From NCBI GenBank assembly GCA_040751775.1, contig JBFMGD010000009.1, positions 7,515-71,514 on the forward strand: a stretch of DNA of 64,000 nucleotides, in the 5' to 3' direction. Source of the stretch: JBFMGD01 sp040751775. Lineage in GTDB: Bacteria; Bacillota; Dethiobacteria; DTU022. Of the stretch, positions 1 through 8,755 are shown piece after piece. A program made the translations under genes and the position numbers. Under the pieces are notes generated by a model that saw nothing but the letters and a program-made list of their open reading frames with translations, had not been told where the DNA came from and made no database searches. Positions within the stretch are counted from its first letter, which is position 1; each line of letters begins with the position of its first letter.

Positions 1-1896
1 CTGTTGACTAAAAGCCAGGTCGTAGTGTCTAACTATCCCGGCACTACGGTTGAACTGACCCGCGGTAAAGGGGTTGTTGGCGAGAAGGTTGTAATGGTGG
101 TAGATACACCCGGCCTCTATTCTCTGGGGGCGATCTCAACAGAGGAGCAGGTTACCCGGATATTGTTAGTCAACAAGAAACCGGATGCTGTAGTTCAGGT
201 TGCTGATGCCCGCAACTTAACGCGCATGCTCAGCCTTACACTTGAGCTTATGGAGGCCAAGTTACCCTTAATCCTGGTTTTGAATATGATGGACGAGGCA
301 AAAGCTTCCGGGTTGGTGATCAATTGCGGGCTGCTTTCCCATCGTCTTGGAATTCCGGTAATACCGGCTACCCTGATCTCGGGGAGCGGTCTCACTCAAA
401 TTCGCCGGCACATTGCGGAGTTATTGCGGAGCGGGTCGCGAAGTCCTCAATTTCGGTTAGAAACATACCTGGCTGGTTCAGGTTTGGAATCGGGATTGGA
501 CCGCCTTGCAAGCGGGCTTAAGGGTGATTACGGTATTTCAAGGCGGTCCATTGCCGCTGCGCTGTTAAATCCCGACTCCACGTTGGAAGATGCGGTAAGG
601 CGTCAGGAAGGTTCATTTGCGCATCTACGGCCTGTACTGAAGGAGCTGCAGCATGCCGGAGAGCCCCTGTTTCTTCTGGCAACCGCCCGCCGCCGGTTAG
701 CTGCTCAGCTGTTACAAGCTGTAATCCGCCGGCCTGCCCGGGAACCATTCTCCGTTAGTGAACAAATCAGCGCGGTCTTATTAAACCCTTACAGCGGTTG
801 GTTTGTGCTGCTTCTGGTTCTTTACTTTGGCTTTTATCGTTTTGTGGGCGGCTTCGGCGCTGAAACCCTGGTTGAACTGCTTGAGGAACGTCTATTCTTA
901 AACCTGATCACCCCGTATTTTAATCTGTGGGGTGAACTGTACCTGCCCTGGGATTGGCTTCGAGACTTGTTGGTGGCGGAATACGGTATCCTCACCCTCG
1001 GTTTGCGCTATACATTTGCGATTATCCTGCCGATTATGGCCACATATTTTCTATTTTTCAGCCTGGTGGAAGATAGCGGTTATCTGCCACGGGCCGCTTT
1101 CCTAGTAAACCGGTTGATGGAAAAACTCGGTTTGAATGGTAAGGCGGTAATCCCGTTAACCCTTGGTTTTGGATGCGGTACCCTGGCAGTCCTTTCCACC
1201 CGGACCCTCGATAGCAGACGCGAGCGCCTGCAGGCTTCTTTGCTCCTTTCGTTGGCGGTACCCTGCTCAGCGCAGTTGGGTTTAATTCTGGCACTGCTGG
1301 CGCGAGGAAACGGTATATTGATCTGGCTTGGCGTGGTTCTGGTCTCAATTTTTGCTGCAGCATCGCTTGGCCGCGTTCTCTTTGGCCCGCCAGAGGTGTC
1401 GTTTTGCCTGGAGATCCCGCCATTACGACTGCCCCGTCCTGGAGCAATTATTCGTAAAACGTTAGCCCGATTGCGTTGGTACCTGCGCGAAGTAATGCCC
1501 TTGTTTATCGGGATCAGCGTTTTTATGTGGATTCTAAGGCAAACCGGCTTGATCAATATGGTTATCCAGGGGTTTAACCCCTTGATTTCATCACTCGGAT
1601 TGCCGGTGGAAACCGGTTTAATCTTTGTCTATGGTTTTTTACGCCGTGATTACGGCGCCGCCGGTCTTTTCGACCTGGCGCGTGGCGGTGTTCTCACTCC
1701 GGGACAGGTCCTGGTTGCCGCGGTTACCCTTACGCTTTTTTTACCTTGCGCAGCACAGTTGGCAGTTTTGATCCGGGAACACGGGCCCGGTTTCGCCGTT
1801 TTGGTGGCGGCAACTACCGCGGTGATTGCCTGGCTGGCCGGCCTGGCGGTTCATCTGCTAATGTCCATTCACTGGATCGCCAGTTTGTTAATGTAA
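1..1896 (+). CDS. feoB: Ferrous iron transport protein B, 5' end outside window
   Basis: FeoB is the GTPase-gated inner-membrane ferrous iron importer. The reading frame is open to the first base, and the G1/P-loop is missing, so the gene starts upstream; the TTG at position 4 is not a real start. Still visible are G2 (SNYPGTT), G3 (DTPG) and G4 (NMMD) of the G domain, a helical linker, and a hydrophobic C-terminal half with two gate-like repeats (LAVPCSAQLG and LFLPCAAQLAV, each with the conserved Pro-Cys) that form the pore. The stop is followed 21 bases later by feoA, so the two are probably co-transcribed, in the order B then A. Family assignment is secure. Confidence 0.95.
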   Translation: MLTKSQVVVSNYPGTTVELTRGKGVVGEKVVMVVDTPGLYSLGAISTEEQVTRILLVNKKPDAVVQVADARNLTRMLSLTLELMEAKLPLILVLNMMDEAKASGLVINCGLLSHRLGIPVIPATLISGSGLTQIRRHIAELLRSGSRSPQFRLETYLAGSGLESGLDRLASGLKGDYGISRRSIAAALLNPDSTLEDAVRRQEGSFAHLRPVLKELQHAGEPLFLLATARRRLAAQLLQAVIRRPAREPFSVSEQISAVLLNPYSGWFVLLLVLYFGFYRFVGGFGAETLVELLEERLFLNLITPYFNLWGELYLPWDWLRDLLVAEYGILTLGLRYTFAIILPIMATYFLFFSLVEDSGYLPRAAFLVNRLMEKLGLNGKAVIPLTLGFGCGTLAVLSTRTLDSRRERLQASLLLSLAVPCSAQLGLILALLARGNGILIWLGVVLVSIFAAASLGRVLFGPPEVSFCLEIPPLRLPRPGAIIRKTLARLRWYLREVMPLFIGISVFMWILRQTGLINMVIQGFNPLISSLGLPVETGLIFVYGFLRRDYGAAGLFDLARGGVLTPGQVLVAAVTLTLFLPCAAQLAVLIREHGPGFAVLVAATTAVIAWLAGLAVHLLMSIHWIASLLM

Positions 1897-1917
1897 ATCA
1901 AGCGTAGGTGAGGATCT

Positions 1918-2181
1918 ATGCAGCCTATGGGAAGGGCTAAAATATTATTGGCCGTGATGAAGCCGGGTGATAAGGGCCGGGTGGCCGCGTATCTGCATCC
2001 GGAACAGTCTGCGACGCGCCGGTTGGCCGCCCTCGGGTTTTTGCCCGGAGAAATGTTTCTTCTGGAACGCCGCCGGCCAGACTTCTTAATTCGATTCGGT
2101 TATACCAGAGTAGCCATCAATAGAACCCTGGCCAGGCAGATAATGGTATATAAAATGACGGTATCGTGTGGTAATCGCTGA
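1918..2181 (+). CDS. feoA: Ferrous iron transport protein A (SH3-like)
   Basis: An 87-residue FeoA-domain protein, a small cytoplasmic SH3-like partner of FeoB. The typical core is visible: KPGDKGRV at residues 17-24, then RRLAALGFLPGEMFLLERR, and a C-terminal RVAINRTLARQIMV strand-helix. The ATG lies close behind an AGGTGAGG ribosome binding site. It follows feoB by 21 bases and shares its transcript. The usual order in bacteria is feoA before feoB, so this is the reversed arrangement; other feoA copies could lie upstream of the window. Confidence 0.9.
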   Translation: MQPMGRAKILLAVMKPGDKGRVAAYLHPEQSATRRLAALGFLPGEMFLLERRRPDFLIRFGYTRVAINRTLARQIMVYKMTVSCGNR

Positions 2182-2194
2182 GCTCTGCTCCAAT

Positions 2195-2261
2195 TTGTCG
2201 TAAAAAAAAATCACATTCCATCCTTAATCTGACATACATTTCAGAATTGACCTATTATAAT
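2195..2261 (+). promoter_or_regulatory. spoIIE promoter with 21-bp spacer and possible Spo0A box
   Basis: The -35-like CTGACA (2229-2234) and a perfect TATAAT (2256-2261) are separated by 21 bp. In Bacillus subtilis, Spo0A-activated sigma-A promoters such as spoIIE and spoIIG have this over-long spacing. TTGTCGTA at 2195-2202 is one mismatch from the 0A box TTGTCGAA and sits just upstream of the -35. Spo0A control is an inference from these three features. Confidence 0.6.
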
Positions 2262-2292
2262 AAACACTACCAGATTAAGGAGGTGAATGTCT

Positions 2293-4473
2293 GTGCGAAC
2301 GGATGGGACAAGTTTAGCCCATGAAACCACATTGCTACCCCCCAGGGGGAGTCAGGAACGCCTGCTATCCATCAGAGAGTTCTATCAAAAAGGACAAGCC
2401 CTTTTCACCACACCCAACTTCCTGTTAGTGGTGGCAGGATTTTTGTTGGGCAGGGCTACAATATTGGGAGAGATCGCGCCTTTCGGCGCTGTCTTCTGGT
2501 TGGCGACGCTGCGCGAAAAACCGTTGCAGAGTTTCCTGGTGGCGGCGGCCGTTCTCACAGGCCGTGCCACCGGTTACGGGGTAACGGCAGCATTGTATCT
2601 CCTGGGAGCGATGGCGGCGGTATGGCTTATTGAGGGTTTGTGTCTCCGTCTTGCCAAACGGAGACCCCCGCTTTTACTGGCTACCGCGGTGCTCGTAATC
2701 CTAAGCCGGAATATCGCCGTTGTCCAGGCTCTTTCGATTCTGGAACTTACATTTTTAGGGTTGGAGTTGGTTATCGGCTACCTGGCGGCCGTGGTTATGT
2801 TGCCGGGTTTGCGCCTGACCGAATACCTGCCGCGGAGTCGTGACAGGCCGGGCCTGGCACAAGAGGAGATCGTCGCTCTTTTTCTTCTCTTTGTGTTGAC
2901 CATGTTCGGTCTCAAAGGGTTAGCTGTAGCCGGCTTATCCGTAGAAGCCGCAGTCAGCCTCTTCTGCCTCTTGCTTACAGCCTGCTTGTTGGGGGCGGGC
3001 TGGGGAGCCGCGATGGGAATAATTACAGGGACAATCTTGGGGTTGGGAAACCCACTATTTTACTTGATTATCGGGTCCCTCTCCTTCAGCGGTTTTTGGG
3101 CGGGATTGTTAAAACCCTTCGGAAGATGGGGCTGTGCAGCAGGATTTATTTTTTCGATGCCAATCCTGTTTTTCCTGGCTCCAGGGGATTTACCGGGGAT
3201 TTACTGGAGGGAAGGCCTGCTCTCCCTGGTCATGTTCCTGGTCATTCCGTCTCGTTATCTTCAAAAGATGCCGCTGCATCTTATGAAGCTGGGCCTGGGA
3301 GGATCCGGAGAGGCCGCGGAAAAGTCACAGCTGCTGGCTTCAGAAAAAATAAGGCATTTTGCCAGATTGTTTAATGAGCTGTCGCTGGGTTTTTCCCAGG
3401 CGGCAGCTGGATCACAAAATCAAGCCGAAGATGATTTGTCTCCTTTATTGGAAGACTTAATGAACCGGATCTGCCGGGGCTGCTTGTTTCGGCGGCGCTG
3501 CTGGGAAAAGGATCTTTTTAGTCACCATCGCCTAATCCTGGACCTGTTGGCCCGGGCTGAAACAGAAGGGGAGGTAGCGGTGGCTCATCTGCCCCCTGCC
3601 TTTAGGGAACGCTGTCATCAACCCGCGGCTCTGGTCAGGGCAATTAATAACCTGCAGGAGGTCTGGCAGTTAAACCGGTTCTGGGAGCAGAAGGTGCGAG
3701 AGGGGAAGGAACTGGTCTCAAGCCAACTGGAAGGCCTCGCCATGGTAATGTTGGACCTGGCCAGTGAGGTTGATGCGGGCCTGTTTCCTCCCGGCGTGGG
3801 TGGGCAGGCGCCCCTCTTTCACCTGGAGCTCGGTGTGGCCCAACGTGCCGGACGCGGCCAAAATGTTTGCGGGGATTGTTACAGCCTATTGGATTTCGGG
3901 ATCAGGGAGCAGGTAATCATTCTCAGCGACGGTATGGGCAACGGTCCCCGGGCGGCGACGGAGAGCAAGGCGACCGCTACGATGTTGGAACGCCTGCTGG
4001 AGGCGGGATTCCGGAAAGAAGTAGTGTTGCGCAGCGTCAACTCTCTGCTGCAATTACGTTCGGGTGATGAGATCTTTGCCACCGTGGATATGGCCCTGAT
4101 CGACCTGTTGGAAGGAGAAGTTGAGCTTCTTAAAATTGGAGCCGCCCCCAGCTTTTTAAAAAGGGGGAAAGAGGTATTTAAAATCGGGGCGTCTTCCCTT
4201 CCCTTAGGCATACTGGCGCACGTTGAAATGGAGAGTTTTTGTGAAAAGCTCCATCCCGACGATCTGCTGGTTATGGTTACCGATGGTGTCTGTGATCCTG
4301 ATGGTGAAATCGCCTGGCTGCCTTCATTCTTAAAAAAAATGGAGAATAGTCCACCGCAGATTGTGGCTGATCGGATCCTGGAAGAAACGGCGCGCCGTTC
4401 CGGCAGCCCCCTTCGGGATGACCTGACCGTGGTAACCTGCCGTCCGGTGCACGTAAGACGGCCAAGCCGATAG
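2293..4473 (+). CDS. spoIIE: Stage II sporulation protein E, membrane PP2C phosphatase
   Basis: SpoIIE dephosphorylates SpoIIAA at the asymmetric septum and so releases sigma-F in the forespore. The N-terminal ~300 residues hold about ten hydrophobic segments. A central regulatory region with a cysteine cluster (CRGCLFRRRCW) follows, then a C-terminal PP2C/SpoIIE domain with the metal-binding ILSDGMGNG and VTDGVCDPDGE motifs and a terminal DDLTVV. About 726 residues, close to the usual ~800. ATG at 2287 is only 3 bases from the AAGGAGGT site; the in-frame GTG at 2293 has normal 9-base spacing, so I use that. A strong terminator follows. Presence implies a spore former. Confidence 0.93.
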   Translation: MRTDGTSLAHETTLLPPRGSQERLLSIREFYQKGQALFTTPNFLLVVAGFLLGRATILGEIAPFGAVFWLATLREKPLQSFLVAAAVLTGRATGYGVTAALYLLGAMAAVWLIEGLCLRLAKRRPPLLLATAVLVILSRNIAVVQALSILELTFLGLELVIGYLAAVVMLPGLRLTEYLPRSRDRPGLAQEEIVALFLLFVLTMFGLKGLAVAGLSVEAAVSLFCLLLTACLLGAGWGAAMGIITGTILGLGNPLFYLIIGSLSFSGFWAGLLKPFGRWGCAAGFIFSMPILFFLAPGDLPGIYWREGLLSLVMFLVIPSRYLQKMPLHLMKLGLGGSGEAAEKSQLLASEKIRHFARLFNELSLGFSQAAAGSQNQAEDDLSPLLEDLMNRICRGCLFRRRCWEKDLFSHHRLILDLLARAETEGEVAVAHLPPAFRERCHQPAALVRAINNLQEVWQLNRFWEQKVREGKELVSSQLEGLAMVMLDLASEVDAGLFPPGVGGQAPLFHLELGVAQRAGRGQNVCGDCYSLLDFGIREQVIILSDGMGNGPRAATESKATATMLERLLEAGFRKEVVLRSVNSLLQLRSGDEIFATVDMALIDLLEGEVELLKIGAAPSFLKRGKEVFKIGASSLPLGILAHVEMESFCEKLHPDDLLVMVTDGVCDPDGEIAWLPSFLKKMENSPPQIVADRILEETARRSGSPLRDDLTVVTCRPVHVRRPSR

Positions 4474-4491
4474 TGTAAAAAAAGCAAGGGT

Positions 4492-4533
4492 AAAGCAACC
4501 TTTTGAACGAGGGTTCAAGGGTTGCTTTTTTTC
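4492..4533 (+). terminator. Rho-independent terminator after spoIIE
   Basis: AAGCAACC pairs with GGTTGCTT, continued inward by TTTGAAC/GTTCAA around a GAGG loop, and is followed by a run of seven T. It ends spoIIE transcription and separates it from tilS. Confidence 0.85.
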
Positions 4534-4540
4534 TTGATCA

Positions 4541-4570
4541 TTTCGAATAAATCATTAAGTATGGTAAAAT
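4541..4570 (+). promoter_or_regulatory. Candidate promoter for tilS-hpt
   Basis: TTTCGA (4541-4546), an 18-bp spacer and TAAAAT (4565-4570) preceded by TGG, giving an extended -10. It lies between the spoIIE terminator and the tilS start. The -35 match is weak. Confidence 0.4.
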
Positions 4571-4619
4571 TAACTGATAAATGCTGCCCGGACGCTGCCC
4601 GGTGGAAGGATTCAACCGA

Positions 4620-6020
4620 ATGTTAATTAAAAAAGTTGAACGCTATATCAGGTCTCATCGTCTCCTGGATGAAGGAGACAAGGTGCTGGTCGCTGTTTCA
4701 GGTGGGCCGGATTCACTTTGCCTGCTCCATGTTTTAACCGCATTGGCTGCCGGTTTAAAATTGGAATTGATCGTTGGCCACCTGAACCACCGTTTTCGGC
4801 CTGAAGCAAGGCTGGAGGCCGAGGCGGTAGAGACTCTGGCTGCGGCCATGTCAATTCCATTTGAGGGGGCGTCAGCCAATGTAGCGGATTACGCGGTACG
4901 GCATCATCTAACTGCTCAGGAAGCGGCGCGTCACATTCGTTACCGCTTTCTGGTGGCTGCCGCTCAGAAACACGGCGCTGTGAAAATCGCGGTTGGACAC
5001 CACAAAGATGACCAGGTGGAAACCGTTCTTTTTAATATACTGCGAGGCACCGGTCCTGACGGGTTGTCGGGGATGCGCCCGCGGCGCGCCATTGGTCCAG
5101 TGGAACTGATCCGGCCGCTGCTGAGTGTAACCCGCCTGGAAATTGAGGATTACTGCCGCCGCAACCGGTTGAACCCGGCGATCGATGCCAGTAATCTAAA
5201 AACAGCTTACACCCGCAATAAGATCAGGTTGGAGTTAATCCCCTATCTTGAGAAGAGCTACAATCCCGGTATAAAAGAGGTTCTGGAGCGCCTGGCTTCC
5301 ATGGCTGCAAACGACCGCGATTACCTCGAAGCCGCGGCAGAAAAGGTGCGCGCTTCACTTTGCCGGGAAACCGGAAAAAGCATGTTTTTATTGTGCTCAC
5401 GTTTGAACAGGATTCCGGAGGCGCTGCGCGGCCGGGTGGTGCGTTTATCCCTGGAGCGTTTCATCGGCCGTAAACAGATTAACTGGCGCCGGATCAGGCA
5501 GCTGTTGGCGCTGGCGGAAGCCGATGGCCCGGCCCGGGAGATTCAACTGCCGGGGGGCGCCAGGGCTTATCGCTCCTACCGTTATCTGATTATCACCCGG
5601 GAAGCCCGCTCTCCCATGCCACTCCTGGAAGCGTTGCCGCTGCCGGTTCCTGGAACCGCGTTTCTGCCGGAAAGAGGGGAGCTGTCGGCTAAAATCCAGG
5701 CAGAGGAAGACTTAGTCTGGCCACCTGCTCCTGAACAGGCCTACCTGGACTACGACACTGTACCGCAGCCGCTGACCGTGCGTAACAGGCGTCCCGGAGA
5801 CCGTTTTTTCCCGCAGGGGGCCCCGGGCAGCAAAAAACTTAAAGATTTCTTGATTGATCAGAAAATACCGAGCCACCGGCGGGACTATTATCCACTGATA
5901 ACGGCGGAAGACACCGTAGTGTGGGTGGCGGGCTTGCGCATCGCTCATCCGTATCGCATTACCGGTCAAACCAGGCGGGTGCTGGTGCTGGAGTGGAAGC
6001 CGAAACAGGGTAGATCTTAA
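4620..6020 (+). CDS. tilS: tRNA(Ile)-lysidine synthase
   Basis: TilS adenylates C34 of the CAU-anticodon tRNA-Ile and joins lysine to make lysidine, switching it from Met to Ile decoding. The PP-loop ATPase signature SGGPDS is at residues 27-32, followed by GHLNHRFRPEA and GHHKDDQVETV and the RNKIRLELIP motif, then the C-terminal TilS substrate-binding domains (VRNRRPGDRF, KKLKDFLIDQKIP). I choose ATG 4620 (MLIKKVERYI) because GGAAGGA stands about 10 bases upstream and families begin here; the ATG at 4581 lacks a site. 466 residues, normal length. It precedes hpt and ftsH, an arrangement conserved in Bacillus and clostridia. Confidence 0.95.
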   Translation: MLIKKVERYIRSHRLLDEGDKVLVAVSGGPDSLCLLHVLTALAAGLKLELIVGHLNHRFRPEARLEAEAVETLAAAMSIPFEGASANVADYAVRHHLTAQEAARHIRYRFLVAAAQKHGAVKIAVGHHKDDQVETVLFNILRGTGPDGLSGMRPRRAIGPVELIRPLLSVTRLEIEDYCRRNRLNPAIDASNLKTAYTRNKIRLELIPYLEKSYNPGIKEVLERLASMAANDRDYLEAAAEKVRASLCRETGKSMFLLCSRLNRIPEALRGRVVRLSLERFIGRKQINWRRIRQLLALAEADGPAREIQLPGGARAYRSYRYLIITREARSPMPLLEALPLPVPGTAFLPERGELSAKIQAEEDLVWPPAPEQAYLDYDTVPQPLTVRNRRPGDRFFPQGAPGSKKLKDFLIDQKIPSHRRDYYPLITAEDTVVWVAGLRIAHPYRITGQTRRVLVLEWKPKQGRS

Positions 6021-6078
6021 CCGGCTCCAAAGCACACGGGTATGGAGCATATCATATTATTGGAGGATGATCTAATTG

Positions 6079-6609
6079 ATGGTACAAAAAATGGAGACTT
6101 TGCTTTCCGCTGAACAGATCGCCCGGCGGGTAAAAGAACTGGGGGAAGAGATATCGAGTGATTATCGGGATAAAAAGGTGTTGCTGATCTGTGTTTTGAA
6201 AGGCGCGGTAATATTTATCAGCGACTTGATGCGTTGCCTGCAAATTCCGGTTGAGATTGATTTTATGGCCGTATCAAGCTACGGTGCCGACACCACGTCG
6301 TCCGGAGTTGTCCGCATCCTGAAAGACCTGGACCAAAGTATACAGGGAAAAGATATCCTCGTAGTGGAGGATATTGTTGATACCGGACTTACTTTAAATT
6401 ACCTGTGCGATAACCTGCTCAGCCGCCAGCCGAATTCGTTAAAAGTGGTGACCCTGCTGGATAAGCCGTCCCGCCGCCAGGTTGATTTCGATCCCGATTA
6501 CTGCGGCTTCGCGATACCGGACCGTTTTGTGGTCGGTTACGGTCTCGACTGCAATGAGGACTATCGTCATCTGGGTGACATCTGTGTGATTGTCGACAGT
6601 GTTTCCTGA
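6079..6609 (+). CDS. hpt: Hypoxanthine phosphoribosyltransferase
   Basis: Transfers the phosphoribosyl group from PRPP to hypoxanthine or guanine in purine salvage. The PRPP-binding motif VVEDIVDTGLTL and the early flexible-loop region (SSYGADTTSSG) are clear, and the 176-residue length is normal. GGAGGA precedes; either TTG 6076 or the adjacent ATG 6079 could initiate, and ATG is preferred. It sits 58 bases after tilS and before ftsH, as in Bacillus subtilis, and is probably co-transcribed with tilS. Confidence 0.95.
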   Translation: MVQKMETLLSAEQIARRVKELGEEISSDYRDKKVLLICVLKGAVIFISDLMRCLQIPVEIDFMAVSSYGADTTSSGVVRILKDLDQSIQGKDILVVEDIVDTGLTLNYLCDNLLSRQPNSLKVVTLLDKPSRRQVDFDPDYCGFAIPDRFVVGYGLDCNEDYRHLGDICVIVDSVS

Positions 6610-6646
6610 AACACGGCTGTGGTATTTTTTACGATGGCGGCTGTTG

Positions 6647-6675
6647 TTGCCTATACAGGTGGGGTATGTTAGAAT
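6647..6675 (+). promoter_or_regulatory. Candidate sigma-A promoter for ftsH
   Basis: TTGCCT (6647-6652), exactly 17 bp, then TAGAAT (6670-6675). It lies in the 108-base hpt-ftsH gap, about 40 bases before the ftsH start. Confidence 0.5.
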
Positions 6676-6717
6676 AGGAAGGTATATAAAGGCGCTGTAT
6701 GGAGAGGAGGCAATCGG

Positions 6718-8721
6718 TTGAGCCCATTTTTAAGGCAGGTAACGTTCTACCTGGTTATCGCCCTGGTGGTTGTCGTTATTTTGAGCCTGGCAACTAATGA
6801 AAAACCACCGGAAAAAATAGATTTTAACCCTACTTTTATCAAGCAAGTTCAAACAGGACAGGTTGATAAGGTTTTCACACGCGGCAACGAAGTTGAAGCC
6901 GAGTTAAAAGACGGCAGGACGGTTAAAACCTATCGCCCGGATGATTTTAACCTGACTACCTTTTTGATCGAAAACAACGTCCAGTATGATCCGAATCCTC
7001 CCGAAGGGCCCAAGTTTTGGCAGACGGCGCTTACGTATATGATTCCTTTTCTCCTGTTGATCGGTATTTTCTTTTTCTTTATGCAGCAAACCCAGGGCGG
7101 CGGCAACCGGGTCATGAATTTCGGGAAAAGCCGGGCCCGGCTGCATGAAGGCGATCGGAAGAAGGTCACCTTTAACGAGGTGGCAGGGGCTGACGAAGAA
7201 AAGGCCGAGTTAGCCGAAGTGGTAGATTTCCTGAAAGATCCGCGCAAGTATATTGAATTGGGAGCGCGTATACCGAAAGGGATCTTACTGGTGGGGCCGC
7301 CGGGAACAGGCAAGACTCTGTTAGCCCGAGCCGTGGCTGGAGAAGCGGGCGTGCCATTTTTTAGTATTAGCGGCTCCGATTTTGTAGAGATGTTTGTCGG
7401 AGTGGGCGCATCCCGGGTTAGGGATCTTTTTGAAAACGCCAAGAAGAGCTCCCCCTGTATTGTTTTTATTGATGAAATCGACGCTGTGGGGCGGCAGCGG
7501 GGCGCCGGGTTGGGCGGCGGTCATGATGAGCGCGAACAAACCCTGAACCAGCTCCTGGTGGAGATGGATGGATTTGATGTGAACGAAGGAATTATTATCA
7601 TAGCCGCAACCAACCGGCCTGACATCCTGGATCCGGCCTTACTGCGGCCGGGCCGTTTCGACCGGGAGATTACTGTCGGCTTCCCGGATGTTAAAGGGCG
7701 AGAAGAAATTCTGAAGGTGCACAGCCGTAACAAGCCCCTTGCCGAGGAAGTGGATTTGCAGGTTATAGCCCGGGGAACTCCCGGCTTTACCGGCGCTGAT
7801 CTTGAAAACGTGGTTAACGAAGCGGCGCTGCTAACCGCCCGGGTAAACCGGAAACGGATCAGTATGCATGAAATGGAAGAGGCGATTGAAAGGGTTATCG
7901 CGGGGACGGAGAAGCGAAGCCGGGTCATCAGCGAATCTGAGAAGAAAATTGTCGCTTTTCATGAAGCGGGTCACGCCTTGGTTGGCTACCTGCTGCCGCA
8001 TACCGACCCGGTACACAAGGTTTCGATTATCCCCCGGGGCCGGGCGGGAGGTTATACCCTCATGTTTCCCAAGGAAGATCGTTACTATATGACCCGCTCA
8101 GAGCTGCTGGACAGGGTCAGCACCCTGATGGCCGGACGGGCGGCAGAAAAACTGGCGTTGAATGAGATCAGTACCGGCGCTCAAAACGACCTGGAGCGGG
8201 CTACCGCTGTTGTCCGGCAGATGATCATGGAATACGGCATGAGTGAAGCCCTGGGGCCAATCACTCTCGGTAAAAAACATGACCAGGTATTCCTGGGCCG
8301 TGACCTGGGGCGTGATCGTGATTTCAGTGAAGAAATTGCCAAGGCGATCGACCAGGAAATACGGCGGACGATAGACGAATGTTACCGTAAGGCCCAGGAA
8401 ACTTTGGAACAAAATCGTGATAAGCTCGACTTGATTGCGCAGGTCCTTCTGGACAAAGAAACCCTTGACGCCGAAGAGATTAAGGCGCTGATGAATGGAC
8501 AGAGTTTAGAAGAGCTGGAAGCGTTACGCCGGGAAAAAAATAAAAATAAGTTGGAACAGGAAGATTTGACTGCCGGTAAAGCGGTAGAAAGCGGCAAACA
8601 GACCGACGGGGGAGAAGAACAGTCTAAGGCTGAAGAAGCGCCTGAAGGGACAGCGGTGAAAGCCAGAGTTTCCTACCAGCAGCGCACAGATCAAGTGAAC
8701 AAACCTAAGAAAGAACATTAG
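6718..8721 (+). CDS. ftsH: ATP-dependent zinc metalloprotease FtsH
   Basis: Membrane-anchored AAA+ protease that degrades misfolded membrane proteins and regulators, and in spore formers acts in sporulation. Two membrane segments (residues 7-27 and ~103-121) flank an external domain. The AAA+ module has Walker A GPPGTGKT, Walker B CIVFIDEID and an SRH region (LLRPGRFDRE). The zinc site HEAGH is at residues 415-419. The last ~70 residues are a charged Glu/Lys-rich tail. The start is TTG at 6718 behind AGAGGAGG. 667 residues, normal. The stop codon overlaps the first base of its terminator. Confidence 0.97.
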   Translation: MSPFLRQVTFYLVIALVVVVILSLATNEKPPEKIDFNPTFIKQVQTGQVDKVFTRGNEVEAELKDGRTVKTYRPDDFNLTTFLIENNVQYDPNPPEGPKFWQTALTYMIPFLLLIGIFFFFMQQTQGGGNRVMNFGKSRARLHEGDRKKVTFNEVAGADEEKAELAEVVDFLKDPRKYIELGARIPKGILLVGPPGTGKTLLARAVAGEAGVPFFSISGSDFVEMFVGVGASRVRDLFENAKKSSPCIVFIDEIDAVGRQRGAGLGGGHDEREQTLNQLLVEMDGFDVNEGIIIIAATNRPDILDPALLRPGRFDREITVGFPDVKGREEILKVHSRNKPLAEEVDLQVIARGTPGFTGADLENVVNEAALLTARVNRKRISMHEMEEAIERVIAGTEKRSRVISESEKKIVAFHEAGHALVGYLLPHTDPVHKVSIIPRGRAGGYTLMFPKEDRYYMTRSELLDRVSTLMAGRAAEKLALNEISTGAQNDLERATAVVRQMIMEYGMSEALGPITLGKKHDQVFLGRDLGRDRDFSEEIAKAIDQEIRRTIDECYRKAQETLEQNRDKLDLIAQVLLDKETLDAEEIKALMNGQSLEELEALRREKNKNKLEQEDLTAGKAVESGKQTDGGEEQSKAEEAPEGTAVKARVSYQQRTDQVNKPKKEH

Positions 8722-8742
8722 GGGCCGGCAGGCCCCTTTTTT
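8721..8742 (+). terminator. Terminator between ftsH and the convergent amidohydrolase
   Basis: GGGGCC and GGCCCC pair around a GGCA loop, with six T after it. It begins at the last base of the ftsH stop codon. Confidence 0.85.
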
Positions 8743-8755
8743 ATTGAGATAACTA

